Below are positions 52,228 to 60,780 of a stretch of 64,000 bases of DNA, one piece after another. The position numbers and the translations under genes are program-made. The notes under the pieces are model-generated. The model had not been told where the DNA came from, did not search any database, and saw only the letters and a program-made list of their open reading frames with translations. Origin of the DNA: Gordoniibacillus chartarius (GTDB taxonomy: Bacteria; Bacillota; Bacilli; Paenibacillales; NBRC-103111); assembly GCF_042432825.1 (NCBI RefSeq), contig NZ_JBHLWN010000025.1, positions 1-64,000 of the forward strand. Reading direction: 5' to 3'. Position 1 is the first letter of the stretch. The number at the start of each line of letters is the position of its first letter.

Positions 52228-54261
52228 ATGAAAATCAAAGCCAAAAGAAGCTTCGCGTTCTTATCGTCCTTAGTGCTTGCCGCCTCCCTCTTGGTGGGGG
52301 CTTTCCCTGCAAGCGCAGCCAGCTTGTACAATGACGACTTTAACGACGGCAACGCTTCGGGATGGACGACGAATAACGGCAGCTGGTCGGTAGTTCAGGA
52401 AAACGGAAATTATGTATATTTCCAGTCGAGCACCAGCAGCGAGGGACGCGCCTCTTCGGGAAATCAGGCCTGGACGGATTATGCCGTGGAAGCTGACGTC
52501 AATGTGTCCAATTTTAACGGGAGCAGGGCGGTCGTCGCGGGACGATACAAGGACGGCAATAACTATTACGGCGCATCGCTCGACATCGCAAACGGCGGCA
52601 CGCTGGAGCTTCGCAAAAAGGTAAGCGGCTCCACGACAGTGCTGGCAAGCAAGCCGTTCGGGCTGGCAGCCAATACGACGTATAAAGTGAAGCTCGAGTT
52701 GAACGGCGCTTCACTGAACATGTACGTCAACGATACGCTGCAGCTGTCCGCGTCGGACAGCGCGCTTGCCAGCGGCGCCATAGGACTTATTGGCTGGAAA
52801 GCAGCCGTCAAGTTCGACAATATCGCCGTATCCGATTTAACGGGAACCAATCCGACGCCAACACCGACGCCAACACCAACGCCAACACCAACGCCAACAC
52901 CAACGCCAACACCAACGCCATCACCGGACGGTACTGCTGCCGTCTATAACTTGACCGGTTTCTCGGCTGGCAATACAGGCGGAGGCGAAGTGGCCGAGAC
53001 GGATTCGGCCCGCTACAGGAAAGTATATAATGCAACAGACCTGGCCGCGGCGCTGAAGAAAGGGTCCGGCGTAAAGGTCATTGAGATCATGAACGATTTG
53101 AATCTCGGCTGGAATGAAATTCCTGCCGCAGCTCAAACCTCGCCTTTCTCCATGGCGAACGCTCCGCTCACCCACCCGGTGCTCTTGAAGAGCGGCGTCA
53201 GCAAAGTGTATATCGACAGCTTTAACGGTTTGACGATCTTCTCGGCGAACGGAGCCAAGATCAAGCACGCCGGCTTTATTATCAAATACAGCTCGAACAT
53301 TATCATCCGCAATGTGGAGTTTGACGAGCTGTGGGAATGGGACGAAGCGACCAAAGGCGATTATGACAAAAACGATTGGGACTACATCACGATAGAAGGT
53401 GCCAGCAGCAAAGTATGGATCGACCACTGTACGTTCAATAAAGCTTACGACGGGCTGGTGGACGTGAAAAAAGGAAGCAGCGGCGTTACGATCTCCTGGT
53501 CCACCTTCAAAGGGGACGACAGAAGCGCGAACAGCTTTGTCACCCAGCAAATGAACGCGATGGAAGCGAACAAAACCGCATATCCGATGTATAACTATTT
53601 GCGCACTCTGCTTAGCAAAGAGGACATTATTGCTATTGCTTCAAGCCAGAAGAAGGGGCATCTCGTCGGATCGACCGAGTTCGCTTCCGATAACCCGAAC
53701 CTGCAGCTGACCTTGCATCATAATTATTACAAAGACATTCAAGACCGGATGCCTCGTCTCCGCGGAGGTAATGCTCACGCATACAACATCGTTATGGATG
53801 CGGCCGACGCTCGTGCCGCCGGCAAGAAAATAACGGCAGCCATGGCGACAGCCATCTCCGGCAAAGGCTATCATTTCGGTGTGACGAGCAATGGAGCAAT
53901 CTCCACCGAGAGCGGAGCCGTGCTTCTCGAGAAATCGCATCTCATCGATGTCGTATACCCGGTCCGCAACAACCAAACCGATCCGAGTGACGCGTCCTAC
54001 ACAGGAAAAATCCGCGCATTGGATACGATGTACTCGCTGGACGGGTCCGCCTTCAGAGGCGACAGCGAGACGGCGGGCAGCCCTCTTGCGCCGGTGCCGG
54101 CGGCGCCCAAAGCGTTCTCCTGGAACGGCTTCACTTCACTGCCGTACACTTACTCCGCAGATGATCCGTCCACATTGAAAGCGAGGTTGACGGGGGCGGA
54201 AGGCGCCGGAGCCGGGAAGCTGGCATGGTCGAAGAGCAATTGGCTGAAAACGAACTATTAA
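52228..54261 (+). CDS. Secreted pectate lyase, PL1 family, with N-terminal carbohydrate-binding-like module
   Basis: A 677-residue exported enzyme: signal peptide (cleavage after ASA near residue 31), the same beta-sandwich module as the upstream lyase (about 32-205), a Thr-Pro repeat linker, then a PL1 beta-helix. Landmarks are NWDYITIEGASSKVWIDHCTF (WIDHCTF is the classic PL1 signature), DGLVDVKKGSSGVTISWS, LTLHHNYYKDIQDRMPRLRGG (catalytic Arg region) and AYNIVMD. It cleaves polygalacturonate at a calcium-dependent site. GCGGGAGGGGC precedes the ATG. It is in an operon with the PL9 gene, giving two folds of lyase with one shared targeting module. Confidence 0.93.
   Translation: MKIKAKRSFAFLSSLVLAASLLVGAFPASAASLYNDDFNDGNASGWTTNNGSWSVVQENGNYVYFQSSTSSEGRASSGNQAWTDYAVEADVNVSNFNGSRAVVAGRYKDGNNYYGASLDIANGGTLELRKKVSGSTTVLASKPFGLAANTTYKVKLELNGASLNMYVNDTLQLSASDSALASGAIGLIGWKAAVKFDNIAVSDLTGTNPTPTPTPTPTPTPTPTPTPTPTPSPDGTAAVYNLTGFSAGNTGGGEVAETDSARYRKVYNATDLAAALKKGSGVKVIEIMNDLNLGWNEIPAAAQTSPFSMANAPLTHPVLLKSGVSKVYIDSFNGLTIFSANGAKIKHAGFIIKYSSNIIIRNVEFDELWEWDEATKGDYDKNDWDYITIEGASSKVWIDHCTFNKAYDGLVDVKKGSSGVTISWSTFKGDDRSANSFVTQQMNAMEANKTAYPMYNYLRTLLSKEDIIAIASSQKKGHLVGSTEFASDNPNLQLTLHHNYYKDIQDRMPRLRGGNAHAYNIVMDAADARAAGKKITAAMATAISGKGYHFGVTSNGAISTESGAVLLEKSHLIDVVYPVRNNQTDPSDASYTGKIRALDTMYSLDGSAFRGDSETAGSPLAPVPAAPKAFSWNGFTSLPYTYSADDPSTLKARLTGAEGAGAGKLAWSKSNWLKTNY
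52855..52920 (+). repeat. 12-bp coding minisatellite in the PL1 linker
   Basis: Five and a half copies of ACGCCAACACCA encode a Thr-Pro repeat between the N-terminal module and the lyase domain. The unit is a multiple of three, so copy-number changes would only alter linker length. Confidence 0.9.
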
Positions 54262-54282
54262 TCTTTAGGCAGTGCGATCATG

Positions 54283-54324
54283 AGGCCGTCCCTAAAGCCG
54301 TATGGCTGGGGGGCGGCCTTGTCA
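54283..54324 (+). terminator. Probable terminator after the PL1 gene
   Basis: GAGGCCGTCCC pairs with GGGGGGCGGCCTT across an AAAGCCGTATGGCT loop and is followed by a moderately T-rich stretch. Confidence 0.6.
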
Positions 54325-54463
54325 TTTGTCGGGGCAGCACCTTGGCCAATCATTTTCGCTATTCGTAATGACATCCAAGCGGTGACGCAACCTTCTATAT
54401 CATCGGACCGTCAGGATCAGAAAGAATAGGCGAAGTACGAACAAGGCGGAGAGGAGTACAGCA

Positions 54464-55117
54464 ATGGAGAGTTATTGGAATCACAATACCGCTTTTCATA
54501 AAGAGCTAGTGGCGGATGCAAAGACACGAGGAGGGCGGGTTCTTGACATCGGCTGCGGCGACGGTCTATTGCTTCAACGCTTGGCACCCTACGCTGAGCA
54601 GGTCGTCGGTATTGACCCGGATGAGCAAATGGTTGAACGGGCAAGGACTCGATTAGCTTCGATCCCCAATGTGAAGATCATTAGCGGCGACTTCCTTGCC
54701 ATGCCAGCCCCATCCCAAAAGGAGTTATTTTCGACAGTTATTTGCGTTGCAGCTTTACATCATATGGAATTGAGAACCGCACTGTTAAAGATGCGACAAG
54801 TTCTCGCACCTGGCGGCAGGCTCCTGATCGTCGGTTTAGCGGCTGACAAATCGTTCTTGGATTATTTCATCTCGGGGCTTCTTGTTCTCCCAGTCCGTAT
54901 CATGGATCGACTTCATGGCGGGATGCAAGATATCGGTGTTCGGATTGCCGAGCCCAAAGATTCTTTCCGCGAGATTCGCCTAGCGTCACGCGAAATACTT
55001 CCGGGGGCGGCTATCCGCCGCCGTTTCTACTATAGATATGTTTTGACCTGGAACAAACCGATCATAGACAGCAGCCAGAGCGGATCGTTGTGTCCGAAAC
55101 GAGTACATGATGGATAA
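54464..55117 (+). CDS. Class I SAM-dependent methyltransferase
   Basis: A 217-residue cytoplasmic protein. Motif I is GGRVLDIGCGDGLLLQRLAPYAEQVVGIDPDEQMVERA (about residues 25-60), followed by FSTVICVAALHHMELRTALLKMRQVLAPGGRLLIVGL, so the methionine-binding and central strands are present. This is a Methyltransf_11-type fold. GAGAGGAGTACAGCA lies upstream. The substrate cannot be predicted. Convergent to the RMD1-family gene with only 3 bp between stops. Confidence 0.88.
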   Translation: MESYWNHNTAFHKELVADAKTRGGRVLDIGCGDGLLLQRLAPYAEQVVGIDPDEQMVERARTRLASIPNVKIISGDFLAMPAPSQKELFSTVICVAALHHMELRTALLKMRQVLAPGGRLLIVGLAADKSFLDYFISGLLVLPVRIMDRLHGGMQDIGVRIAEPKDSFREIRLASREILPGAAIRRRFYYRYVLTWNKPIIDSSQSGSLCPKRVHDG

Positions 55118-55120
55118 GTC

Positions 55121-55948
55121 CTAATGACTAATCTCAAATATCATCAAGGCAACCTCAACAACAATCAGTATCACGATGATCCATTCTACAAACAATCCTC
55201 GAATCGAATGGCTGATCGTAAAAAAGCTCTCTTTAATGTTATATAAAATTTCCGTTTTGCTCTTTAAGATCTGATACCGGTCATTCAATTCGAAGAACTC
55301 CACCATCTTATCGTAAAATTCGCCGGCTGTGCTGTTGAGCCATGTGATATCCGGTTTATCCAAAATCATGATGTAGGCGATCGTATTATACTCGTGCCGT
55401 ACGATTTTGGCTGTCGTACTGGCCAGCTCCTTGTTCCCGATTTTCATTTTGCCTTTTTCCAGCCGGTCGATCATGGTTTCGAGCTTATCTAAAATTTTGC
55501 CGAGCTGCTCCTCCGTTTTCTCGAGGGCTACCGATTTTGCGATCACCGTAGATATCAATTCGGGGTAAAAAATCTCAAAATCGGGTACGATGACGTATTC
55601 GTCGGTATATTCGATGCAGTCGGCTTCACCAATGCGAAGGCTGTAGTCGTCCGAATAATTGTAGGCGTTCTGGATATCGATTTCCGGCTCGAAGGAATGG
55701 ATGTATTTGAAAAATTCGGTGATCTCGCGGGCATGGGAGTGATTGATAAACACAATACTGCCAAAAGAAAACACAAGCACCTTTTGGGATTCATCCACAT
55801 TTTTCTGTAAAATAAAGTTTAGAATATCGCCTTGCAGAATTAACGGCTCTTCCCACGTAAATCTTTTGGGAATGCCGCAGTGGATGGCAATCTTGTTCAG
55901 ATCGATTTCATTGGTAATCGCAAAAGCTTTGAAAGTAATTTCGTTCAT
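55121..55948 (-). CDS. RMD1/DUF155-family membrane protein
   Basis: A 275-residue protein. The body contains KVLVFSFGSIVFINHSHAREITEFFKYI and DYSLRIGEADCIEYTDEYVIVPDFE, matching the DUF155 family whose yeast members Rmd1 and Rmd8 and mitochondrial relatives act at membranes. A predicted coiled coil (EKTEEQLGKILDKLETMIDRLEKGK, about 170-200) is followed near the C-terminus by one transmembrane helix (LFVEWIIVILIVVEVALMI). ATG 55948 is preferred over 55954 since GGAG then has 6-nt spacing. Bacterial members have no firm function to my knowledge. Base composition is visibly lower in GC than the pectin locus. Confidence 0.75.
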   Translation of the reverse strand: MNEITFKAFAITNEIDLNKIAIHCGIPKRFTWEEPLILQGDILNFILQKNVDESQKVLVFSFGSIVFINHSHAREITEFFKYIHSFEPEIDIQNAYNYSDDYSLRIGEADCIEYTDEYVIVPDFEIFYPELISTVIAKSVALEKTEEQLGKILDKLETMIDRLEKGKMKIGNKELASTTAKIVRHEYNTIAYIMILDKPDITWLNSTAGEFYDKMVEFFELNDRYQILKSKTEILYNIKESFFTISHSIRGLFVEWIIVILIVVEVALMIFEISH

Positions 55949-56688
55949 GGTCATCTCCGGCTGTTTTTTTATTAAGCTGATACAATGTATTCTTTCCCAA
56001 AAATGCTTATGCACTAACGCTTCATATGTGCTGTATGCGGATTATTCTTGGGACGGGTTATTTTCGTGATTCGCCGGGAAATTAAAGAAGCAGCCTTTTC
56101 GGGTATCGATCTGGCATTAAAATAGAATTTGATTGGAAGATTCATGCGAAAGCGAAAGTGCAGGCACCTTTGCCGCGAGAAAGGGCAGCTATGGACGCTT
56201 TACCTTCAAATGCCTGCATTGTCGCAGTAATTAAAATCAGGCAAGCCAGCTGCTAGGGTGATTCCTGTATGTATGCGGGCTTTTATGGCTAACCGCTTGT
56301 CTAGCTAACCATTTCAAGCAAATCCATCAAACAACCTGGTATGCCTTGTGGCTATAAAGGTTTCCGAAACCGTTATTTGGATCGAGACGGGATCTCTTAC
56401 AAATTTAGCGGAATTTGGGGGCTTTATTTTCCAGAAATCGGGGGAAATCAAGCCGAATTTCATCAATTGACATTCGATAGCGCCACCAAAATCCGCTATA
56501 TTGAATGAAAAGTGCGAAAGCGGTAAAATTAGGCCCTCTAAATCCGTTATCGAATTGCATCAGCACGCCAAGCCCCCGTATGCCCGGAGGTCCAGATTCC
56601 AGTAGAAGTATAGTATCAGACATATTATTGATTTACATAAGAGAGCCGAGGGAGGCTCTACGGAGTACGCTGTCGGTTAAGGGCGCTA
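55949..56688. other. 740-bp gene-poor, AT-richer region
   Basis: No supported gene. TGCAGGCA near 56159 and TGCCTGCA near 56211 are complementary and could form a hairpin. The segment 56484-56560 contains a direct repeat AATCCGCTAT / AATCCGTTAT and resembles 36661-36684, suggesting a dispersed intergenic repeat. Confidence 0.4.
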
Positions 56689-56719
56689 TTGACTTAGAGT
56701 GCGCTCTAAGATGTAAACT
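56689..56719 (+). promoter_or_regulatory. MerR-type promoter with 19-bp spacer and operator
   Basis: TTGACT (56689-56694) and TAAACT (56714-56719) are 19 bp apart, the long spacing typical of MerR-controlled promoters. CTTAGAGTGCGCTCTAAG (56693-56710), a near-perfect palindrome, fills the spacer. The -10 box ends only 6 bp before the start codon. Confidence 0.85.
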
Positions 56720-56725
56720 TGCGCT

Positions 56726-57115
56726 ATGGACAAATATTTATGCATTCAAGACATTTCCAACCTTACCGGCATCACGGCCTACACCTTGCGTTACTACGAG
56801 AAAAACGGTCTGATTCATGCGATTGAGAGAGGCTCGAACGGCCGCCGCCAATATTCTGCAAATGATCTGGCATGGATTCGTTTTTTGATAAGGCTTCGAA
56901 CGACAGGAATGACCATTCGACAAATGCAACAGATCGCGGACTTGAGAAGACAAGGGCCCGCTACGACGAAAGAAAGGAGAATGCTGCTGGAAGCCCATAA
57001 GAATAAGTTAGCGGAACAAATCGAGAGGCTGCAAGAACACTATGAAGCTATCAACGAAAAAATCGAGACCTACCGTCAATGGGAAGATGGAACATCTACA
57101 ACTGGAGGTAACTGA
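56726..57115 (+). CDS. MerR-family regulator (AdhR/YhdM-like)
   Basis: A 129-residue regulator. The N-terminal winged helix reads CIQDISNLTGITAYTLRYYEKNGLIHAIERGSNGRRQYSANDLAWIRFLIRLRTTGM, the full MerR pattern, followed by a long dimerisation coiled coil to the end. There is no cysteine cluster for metal sensing; the operator resembles that of the aldehyde-responsive AdhR group. ATG 56726 coincides with the expected transcription start and has no ribosome binding site, so the mRNA is probably leaderless. It is co-transcribed with the next gene, whose GGAGGTAACTGAGCA overlaps its end. Confidence 0.92.
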   Translation: MDKYLCIQDISNLTGITAYTLRYYEKNGLIHAIERGSNGRRQYSANDLAWIRFLIRLRTTGMTIRQMQQIADLRRQGPATTKERRMLLEAHKNKLAEQIERLQEHYEAINEKIETYRQWEDGTSTTGGN

Positions 57116-57118
57116 GCA

Positions 57119-57889
57119 ATGAACTCATCATATGAGAATGGAAAAAAGCTGTTTCAAGAAACGGATGAAGCAGGAATTCAGGGAGTCATTACTGGGTTAA
57201 GTGACGTATCCCCTCACATCAGCAGATACATCATTGAATGTTTCGGGCAGCTGTTCAGTCGCCCCGTATTAACCTATCAACAAAGAGAAACGGTAGTAAT
57301 CTCTGCGTTAATTTCATTAGGTGATACGCCCAATCAACTCAAATGGCACATGAACTTCGGCCTAAAGGTTGGAATTACACCGAACGAAATCATAGAAATG
57401 GCCACCCACTGTATTCCGTTTTGCGGCTTTCCTCGTGTTTTAAATGCCGTCGGTGTTGCGAAACAGCTTTTTGCGGAACAAAATATCGAAGCTCACATCG
57501 AGGACGAGCTATTGCATCATGTTGAAGAAAGACGCCAAAGAGGCTTGGCAAAGCTTCGGGAAATCGACGGAGAGCATGGCGAAGCGGTTGCTGATTCACT
57601 TGCCGATATTGCTCCGCTATTGGCTGAACAAATCATCGATTTTACATTCGGTGAAATATACAGCCGGCCAGGATTAAGTGCTAAACAACGTCAACTCGTA
57701 ACACTAGGAGCCTTAACGGCTCAAGGGGGCTGCGAGCCTCAGCTGCACGTACATCTCCATGCTGCCGTCCGCGCAGGTTTAACGAGAGAAGAAGCGATAG
57801 AGGCATTATTGCAATGCTCGCCATACACGGGCTTTCCTAAAGTGTTGAACGCCATAAAAGTTGCGAAAGAGATCTTCGTAACCCATTAA
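57119..57889 (+). CDS. Tandem carboxymuconolactone-decarboxylase-family protein
   Basis: A 256-residue cytoplasmic protein made of two CMD domains (about 1-122 and 130-256). The halves repeat the pattern RETVVISALISLGDTPNQLKWHMNFGLKVGITPNEIIEMATHCIPFCGFPRVLNA and RQLVTLGALTAQGGCEPQLHVHLHAAVRAGLTREEAIEALLQCSPYTGFPKVLNA. CMD proteins include decarboxylases and AhpD-like thiol peroxidase partners; the CxxC of AhpD is not present in canonical form (CIPFC in half one, CSPYT in half two). Pairing with an AdhR-like MerR regulator suggests a reactive electrophile or aldehyde response. The exact reaction is unknown. Confidence 0.88.
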   Translation: MNSSYENGKKLFQETDEAGIQGVITGLSDVSPHISRYIIECFGQLFSRPVLTYQQRETVVISALISLGDTPNQLKWHMNFGLKVGITPNEIIEMATHCIPFCGFPRVLNAVGVAKQLFAEQNIEAHIEDELLHHVEERRQRGLAKLREIDGEHGEAVADSLADIAPLLAEQIIDFTFGEIYSRPGLSAKQRQLVTLGALTAQGGCEPQLHVHLHAAVRAGLTREEAIEALLQCSPYTGFPKVLNAIKVAKEIFVTH

Positions 57890-58019
57890 TTCTAACGTGA
57901 ATGTTAGGTTTGATTGAATAGCACCCAGCTGGTGATCGGGGATAGAACTTCACCCGGTTTATGCTGAAATGTCAGTTAGAAAACGACTTGTCATTATCCC
58001 AATTATGGTGGTGTATCCT

Positions 58020-58544
58020 GTGGGAACTTGGGGATATGGGATCTTTGAAGATGATTTTACGCTGGATATACAAGACTATTATAGACAGTTCAGAAAAGAG
58101 GAAATTCCCGTAAAACAAATTGAAGCCAGGATCTGTAGAATATATTCCGATATAATCAATGATACTGATCTTGAACCTTTATTTTATATAGGTCTGGCTG
58201 CTACAATGATTATGTTTGGGGAATTAACTGACAGCATAAAAGCTAACGCAATTAGGCATATTGATCAAGGAAATGGATTAGAGCTATGGAGAGAAGCAGG
58301 ACTTATTCCGTTGTTAAGAAGAAAGTTGGCTCTAAATCACTTTAAGAAGAAGTTGCTGAAAGCAACATGCATACTGGATACAGGTACAATTGATGAAGAA
58401 GATCTTATGGAAGACAGATTTGATCCGCAGAATCAACGTTATTTTGTTTATGAAATCACTTTTTCTTCCGGTAAAAAACTAATTGGCAATACAGCGCATA
58501 AGGAACAAAGAGCTATGTATTTTGAACAAAATCCATTGAAATAG
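58020..58544 (+). CDS. DUF4259-like protein of unknown function
   Basis: With GTG 58020 as start the product is 174 residues and begins VGTWGYGIFEDDFTLDIQD, which resembles the MGxWGxGxFxxDxALDW start of DUF4259 proteins. GGTGG lies about 8 nt upstream. The frame is open back to ATG 57969, but no site supports that. The gene is much lower in GC and more A-rich than its surroundings, as expected for recently acquired DNA. Some DUF4259-type proteins are encoded near toxins as putative immunity proteins; no partner toxin is seen here. A terminator follows. Confidence 0.5.
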   Translation: MGTWGYGIFEDDFTLDIQDYYRQFRKEEIPVKQIEARICRIYSDIINDTDLEPLFYIGLAATMIMFGELTDSIKANAIRHIDQGNGLELWREAGLIPLLRRKLALNHFKKKLLKATCILDTGTIDEEDLMEDRFDPQNQRYFVYEITFSSGKKLIGNTAHKEQRAMYFEQNPLK

Positions 58545-58612
58545 CATTGCTTTGAACATCCGATTGCTCTTACGAAGAACATCAGTTCAAAGTTCTAGCT
58601 CTGCAATATGCC

Positions 58613-58660
58613 GAAAAAGCGGTATTCCTGACGACGTCCGGAGTGCCGCTCTTTTTGTTT
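58613..58660 (+). terminator. Intrinsic terminator after the DUF4259-like gene
   Basis: AAAAAGCGGTATTCC pairs (with G-U pairs) with GGAGTGCCGCTCTTTTT across a 10-nt loop. Confidence 0.8.
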
Positions 58661-58804
58661 CTATAAATATAGCTCCACAAGATACTTAGCCAAGATCAGG
58701 GGAAAAATAAAGCTGCAGCAGCGGTTCCTTAAGAACTTACGTTAGAACAAACCGGGGGGCCAGAACGACCGGCTGCATTTCATTTTAATAAGGGGCAGGA
58801 AAAT

Positions 58805-58833
58805 TTGAATTATATCGTGAATATTTCCATAAT
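58805..58833 (+). promoter_or_regulatory. Sigma-A promoter of the third kinase/regulator pair
   Basis: TTGAAT (58805-58810), 17-bp spacer, CATAAT (58828-58833), leaving a leader of about 165 nt before the kinase start. The rest of the 58661-59004 gap shows nothing else I can name. Confidence 0.6.
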
Positions 58834-59004
58834 ACGTATTGTTTTGATAATTGAGCCGATTGAGAAGCAAATTCGCTGAAAAATCGATATACCAAGATTT
58901 TGGCGCGAAGAAGAGGAACATGTCTTCTCGGTGGGCGGTTACCGAGACCGGGGGGACATAGCCGGTCATTCTAAACATCCAAGCGCGAAGCGAGGCGTCA
59001 GGCG

Positions 59005-60780
59005 ATGTTCAAACGGTGGAGAGCCAGCTTCAAAATCAAGCTGATGCTCGGCATTTCGGCGATCATCTTGTTTACGTTCTGCATAACCGGAGTCGTATCG
59101 TACCGAACGCACTTGCAGCTGTTCGAGGAAGAAGTGAGCGAGCAGTACCGGCGCTCGAACGAGCAGGCGATGGCACAGTTTGAGCTGCGCGTGAAGGAGC
59201 TGTACCGGATATCTAATTTCATCGTATTCAATCAGACGATTGAAGAGATTGTGACGAAGCTAGCTAGCGCGGACCATGTGCCTGCTGCGGAGAGATATTT
59301 TGAACAGGACCGCATCTTGACTGAGCTTCGGCAAATCAAGTTCGACGCACCGCAGGTGCTGTCCATGTACTTGTTCGACTTGAACGGAACGAATTATTAC
59401 AACGGACTTATGCGGGAATCCGTGGAGCGAATCGGCGACGACACGTTCCGGGAAATTCGCGATAAAGTGAAGGCGTCCAACGGCGAAATGGTATGGATGA
59501 GGAAGCGGCTCGAGAGCGCCATCGAGAAGTCCGGCTACCGCGAAGTGACGATCGCTGCCCGCTGGATGCATAACAATACGCTGGGGATGTACGGGTTGTT
59601 GGTGATGGTGATCGATCAGGATTTCATGACCCGATCGTTCCGGGAGATTACTAGAGACGGGCACGGGGTGGTGTATTTGTTCGATCGCCACTCCTCCCTG
59701 TTATACACAAGCGATACGGATGTGCCGCTAACGAACGAACGGCTGCTGGCGGTACGGGACGGGACCAGAGCTACAATCGACGGGACGGGATATTATTATG
59801 CGAGGAACGATTCGAAGGAAATTGATTTCGTCCTGGTCAGCCGGATGTCGATGGCCCGTTTTCTGGAAAAGAGCCAGCTCATTCTCCGCATCAGCGTGAT
59901 TTCGGGAGCGGTCAGTATCGCGCTCAGCGCTTTGCTCATCTTCCTGCTCAGCCAGCGCCTGCTGCGGCCGCTGCGGGAGCTGGTGCAGGCGATGAGAACG
60001 ATGCGGGGCGGCAAGTTTGATACCCGGATCAAGCCGCGGTCAAGCGACGAGCTCGGATTTATCGCGGACAGCTTCAACTCGATGGCTTCGAATGTAAGCG
60101 CTCTGATTAACGAAGTGTATCTCCGCCAAATCAGTGAGCGGGAGGCCGAGCTGAAGGCGCTGCAGGCGCAGCTCAATCCGCACTTCCTATACAACACGCT
60201 GAACGGGCTGTACTGGAAGCTGTATTTGCAGAACGACCGGGAAACGGCAAGTCTTGTATCGTCGCTGTCCAGCCTGCTGAAATATTCGCTGGAGCGTGTC
60301 CGGAAGCGGACGACGCTGGCGGAGGAAATGAAGCAAATCCGAAACTACCTGCATGTACAGGAAGCGTTTGTGGAAAATAGCTTCGAGGCAGTGATCGAGA
60401 TGGATGACGAGGTCGCGGAATGCACCTCGCTTCGTCTGATCCTGCAGCCCATCGTAGAGAATGTGTTCGTTCACGCGTTCCGCGAGCAGGAAACGCCCAA
60501 GCGGCTTACCATTCGGGCTTACCGGTCGGAATCGTATTTGAAAATCGAAATCGCGGACAATGGAAACGGCATGACACCGGAACAATTGAGCCGTGTTCTT
60601 GCCGAGGAGCCCGCCGGAGAACGAGCGCCGCTCGGCGTCCGCAGCGTGATGCGCCGCATCGACCTTACCTATGGGCCGCCATATCGGCTGGAGCTGGTTA
60701 GTGCTGCAGGTCAAGGAACGACGGTCCATTTGTATTTGCCGTTCGAGAAGGCGGAAGCGGACAAGGAGGCAAGCGCATGA
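59005..60780 (+). CDS. Sensor histidine kinase, YesM family
   Basis: A 591-residue membrane kinase. It has a first helix at about residues 12-32 (IKLMLGISAIILFTFCITGVVS), an extracellular sensor region, a second helix at about 290-315 (LILRISVISGAVSIALSALLIFLL), a HAMP-like linker, the His block LQAQLNPHFLYNTLNGLYWK with H393, and an ATPase domain (PIVENVFVHAF, IADNGNGM, PLGVRSVMRRIDL). No strong ribosome binding site is seen at ATG 59005. It overlaps its regulator by 4 bp (ATGA). The LplB-type transporter beginning at 63332 is its likely target. Confidence 0.92.
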   Translation: MFKRWRASFKIKLMLGISAIILFTFCITGVVSYRTHLQLFEEEVSEQYRRSNEQAMAQFELRVKELYRISNFIVFNQTIEEIVTKLASADHVPAAERYFEQDRILTELRQIKFDAPQVLSMYLFDLNGTNYYNGLMRESVERIGDDTFREIRDKVKASNGEMVWMRKRLESAIEKSGYREVTIAARWMHNNTLGMYGLLVMVIDQDFMTRSFREITRDGHGVVYLFDRHSSLLYTSDTDVPLTNERLLAVRDGTRATIDGTGYYYARNDSKEIDFVLVSRMSMARFLEKSQLILRISVISGAVSIALSALLIFLLSQRLLRPLRELVQAMRTMRGGKFDTRIKPRSSDELGFIADSFNSMASNVSALINEVYLRQISEREAELKALQAQLNPHFLYNTLNGLYWKLYLQNDRETASLVSSLSSLLKYSLERVRKRTTLAEEMKQIRNYLHVQEAFVENSFEAVIEMDDEVAECTSLRLILQPIVENVFVHAFREQETPKRLTIRAYRSESYLKIEIADNGNGMTPEQLSRVLAEEPAGERAPLGVRSVMRRIDLTYGPPYRLELVSAAGQGTTVHLYLPFEKAEADKEASA

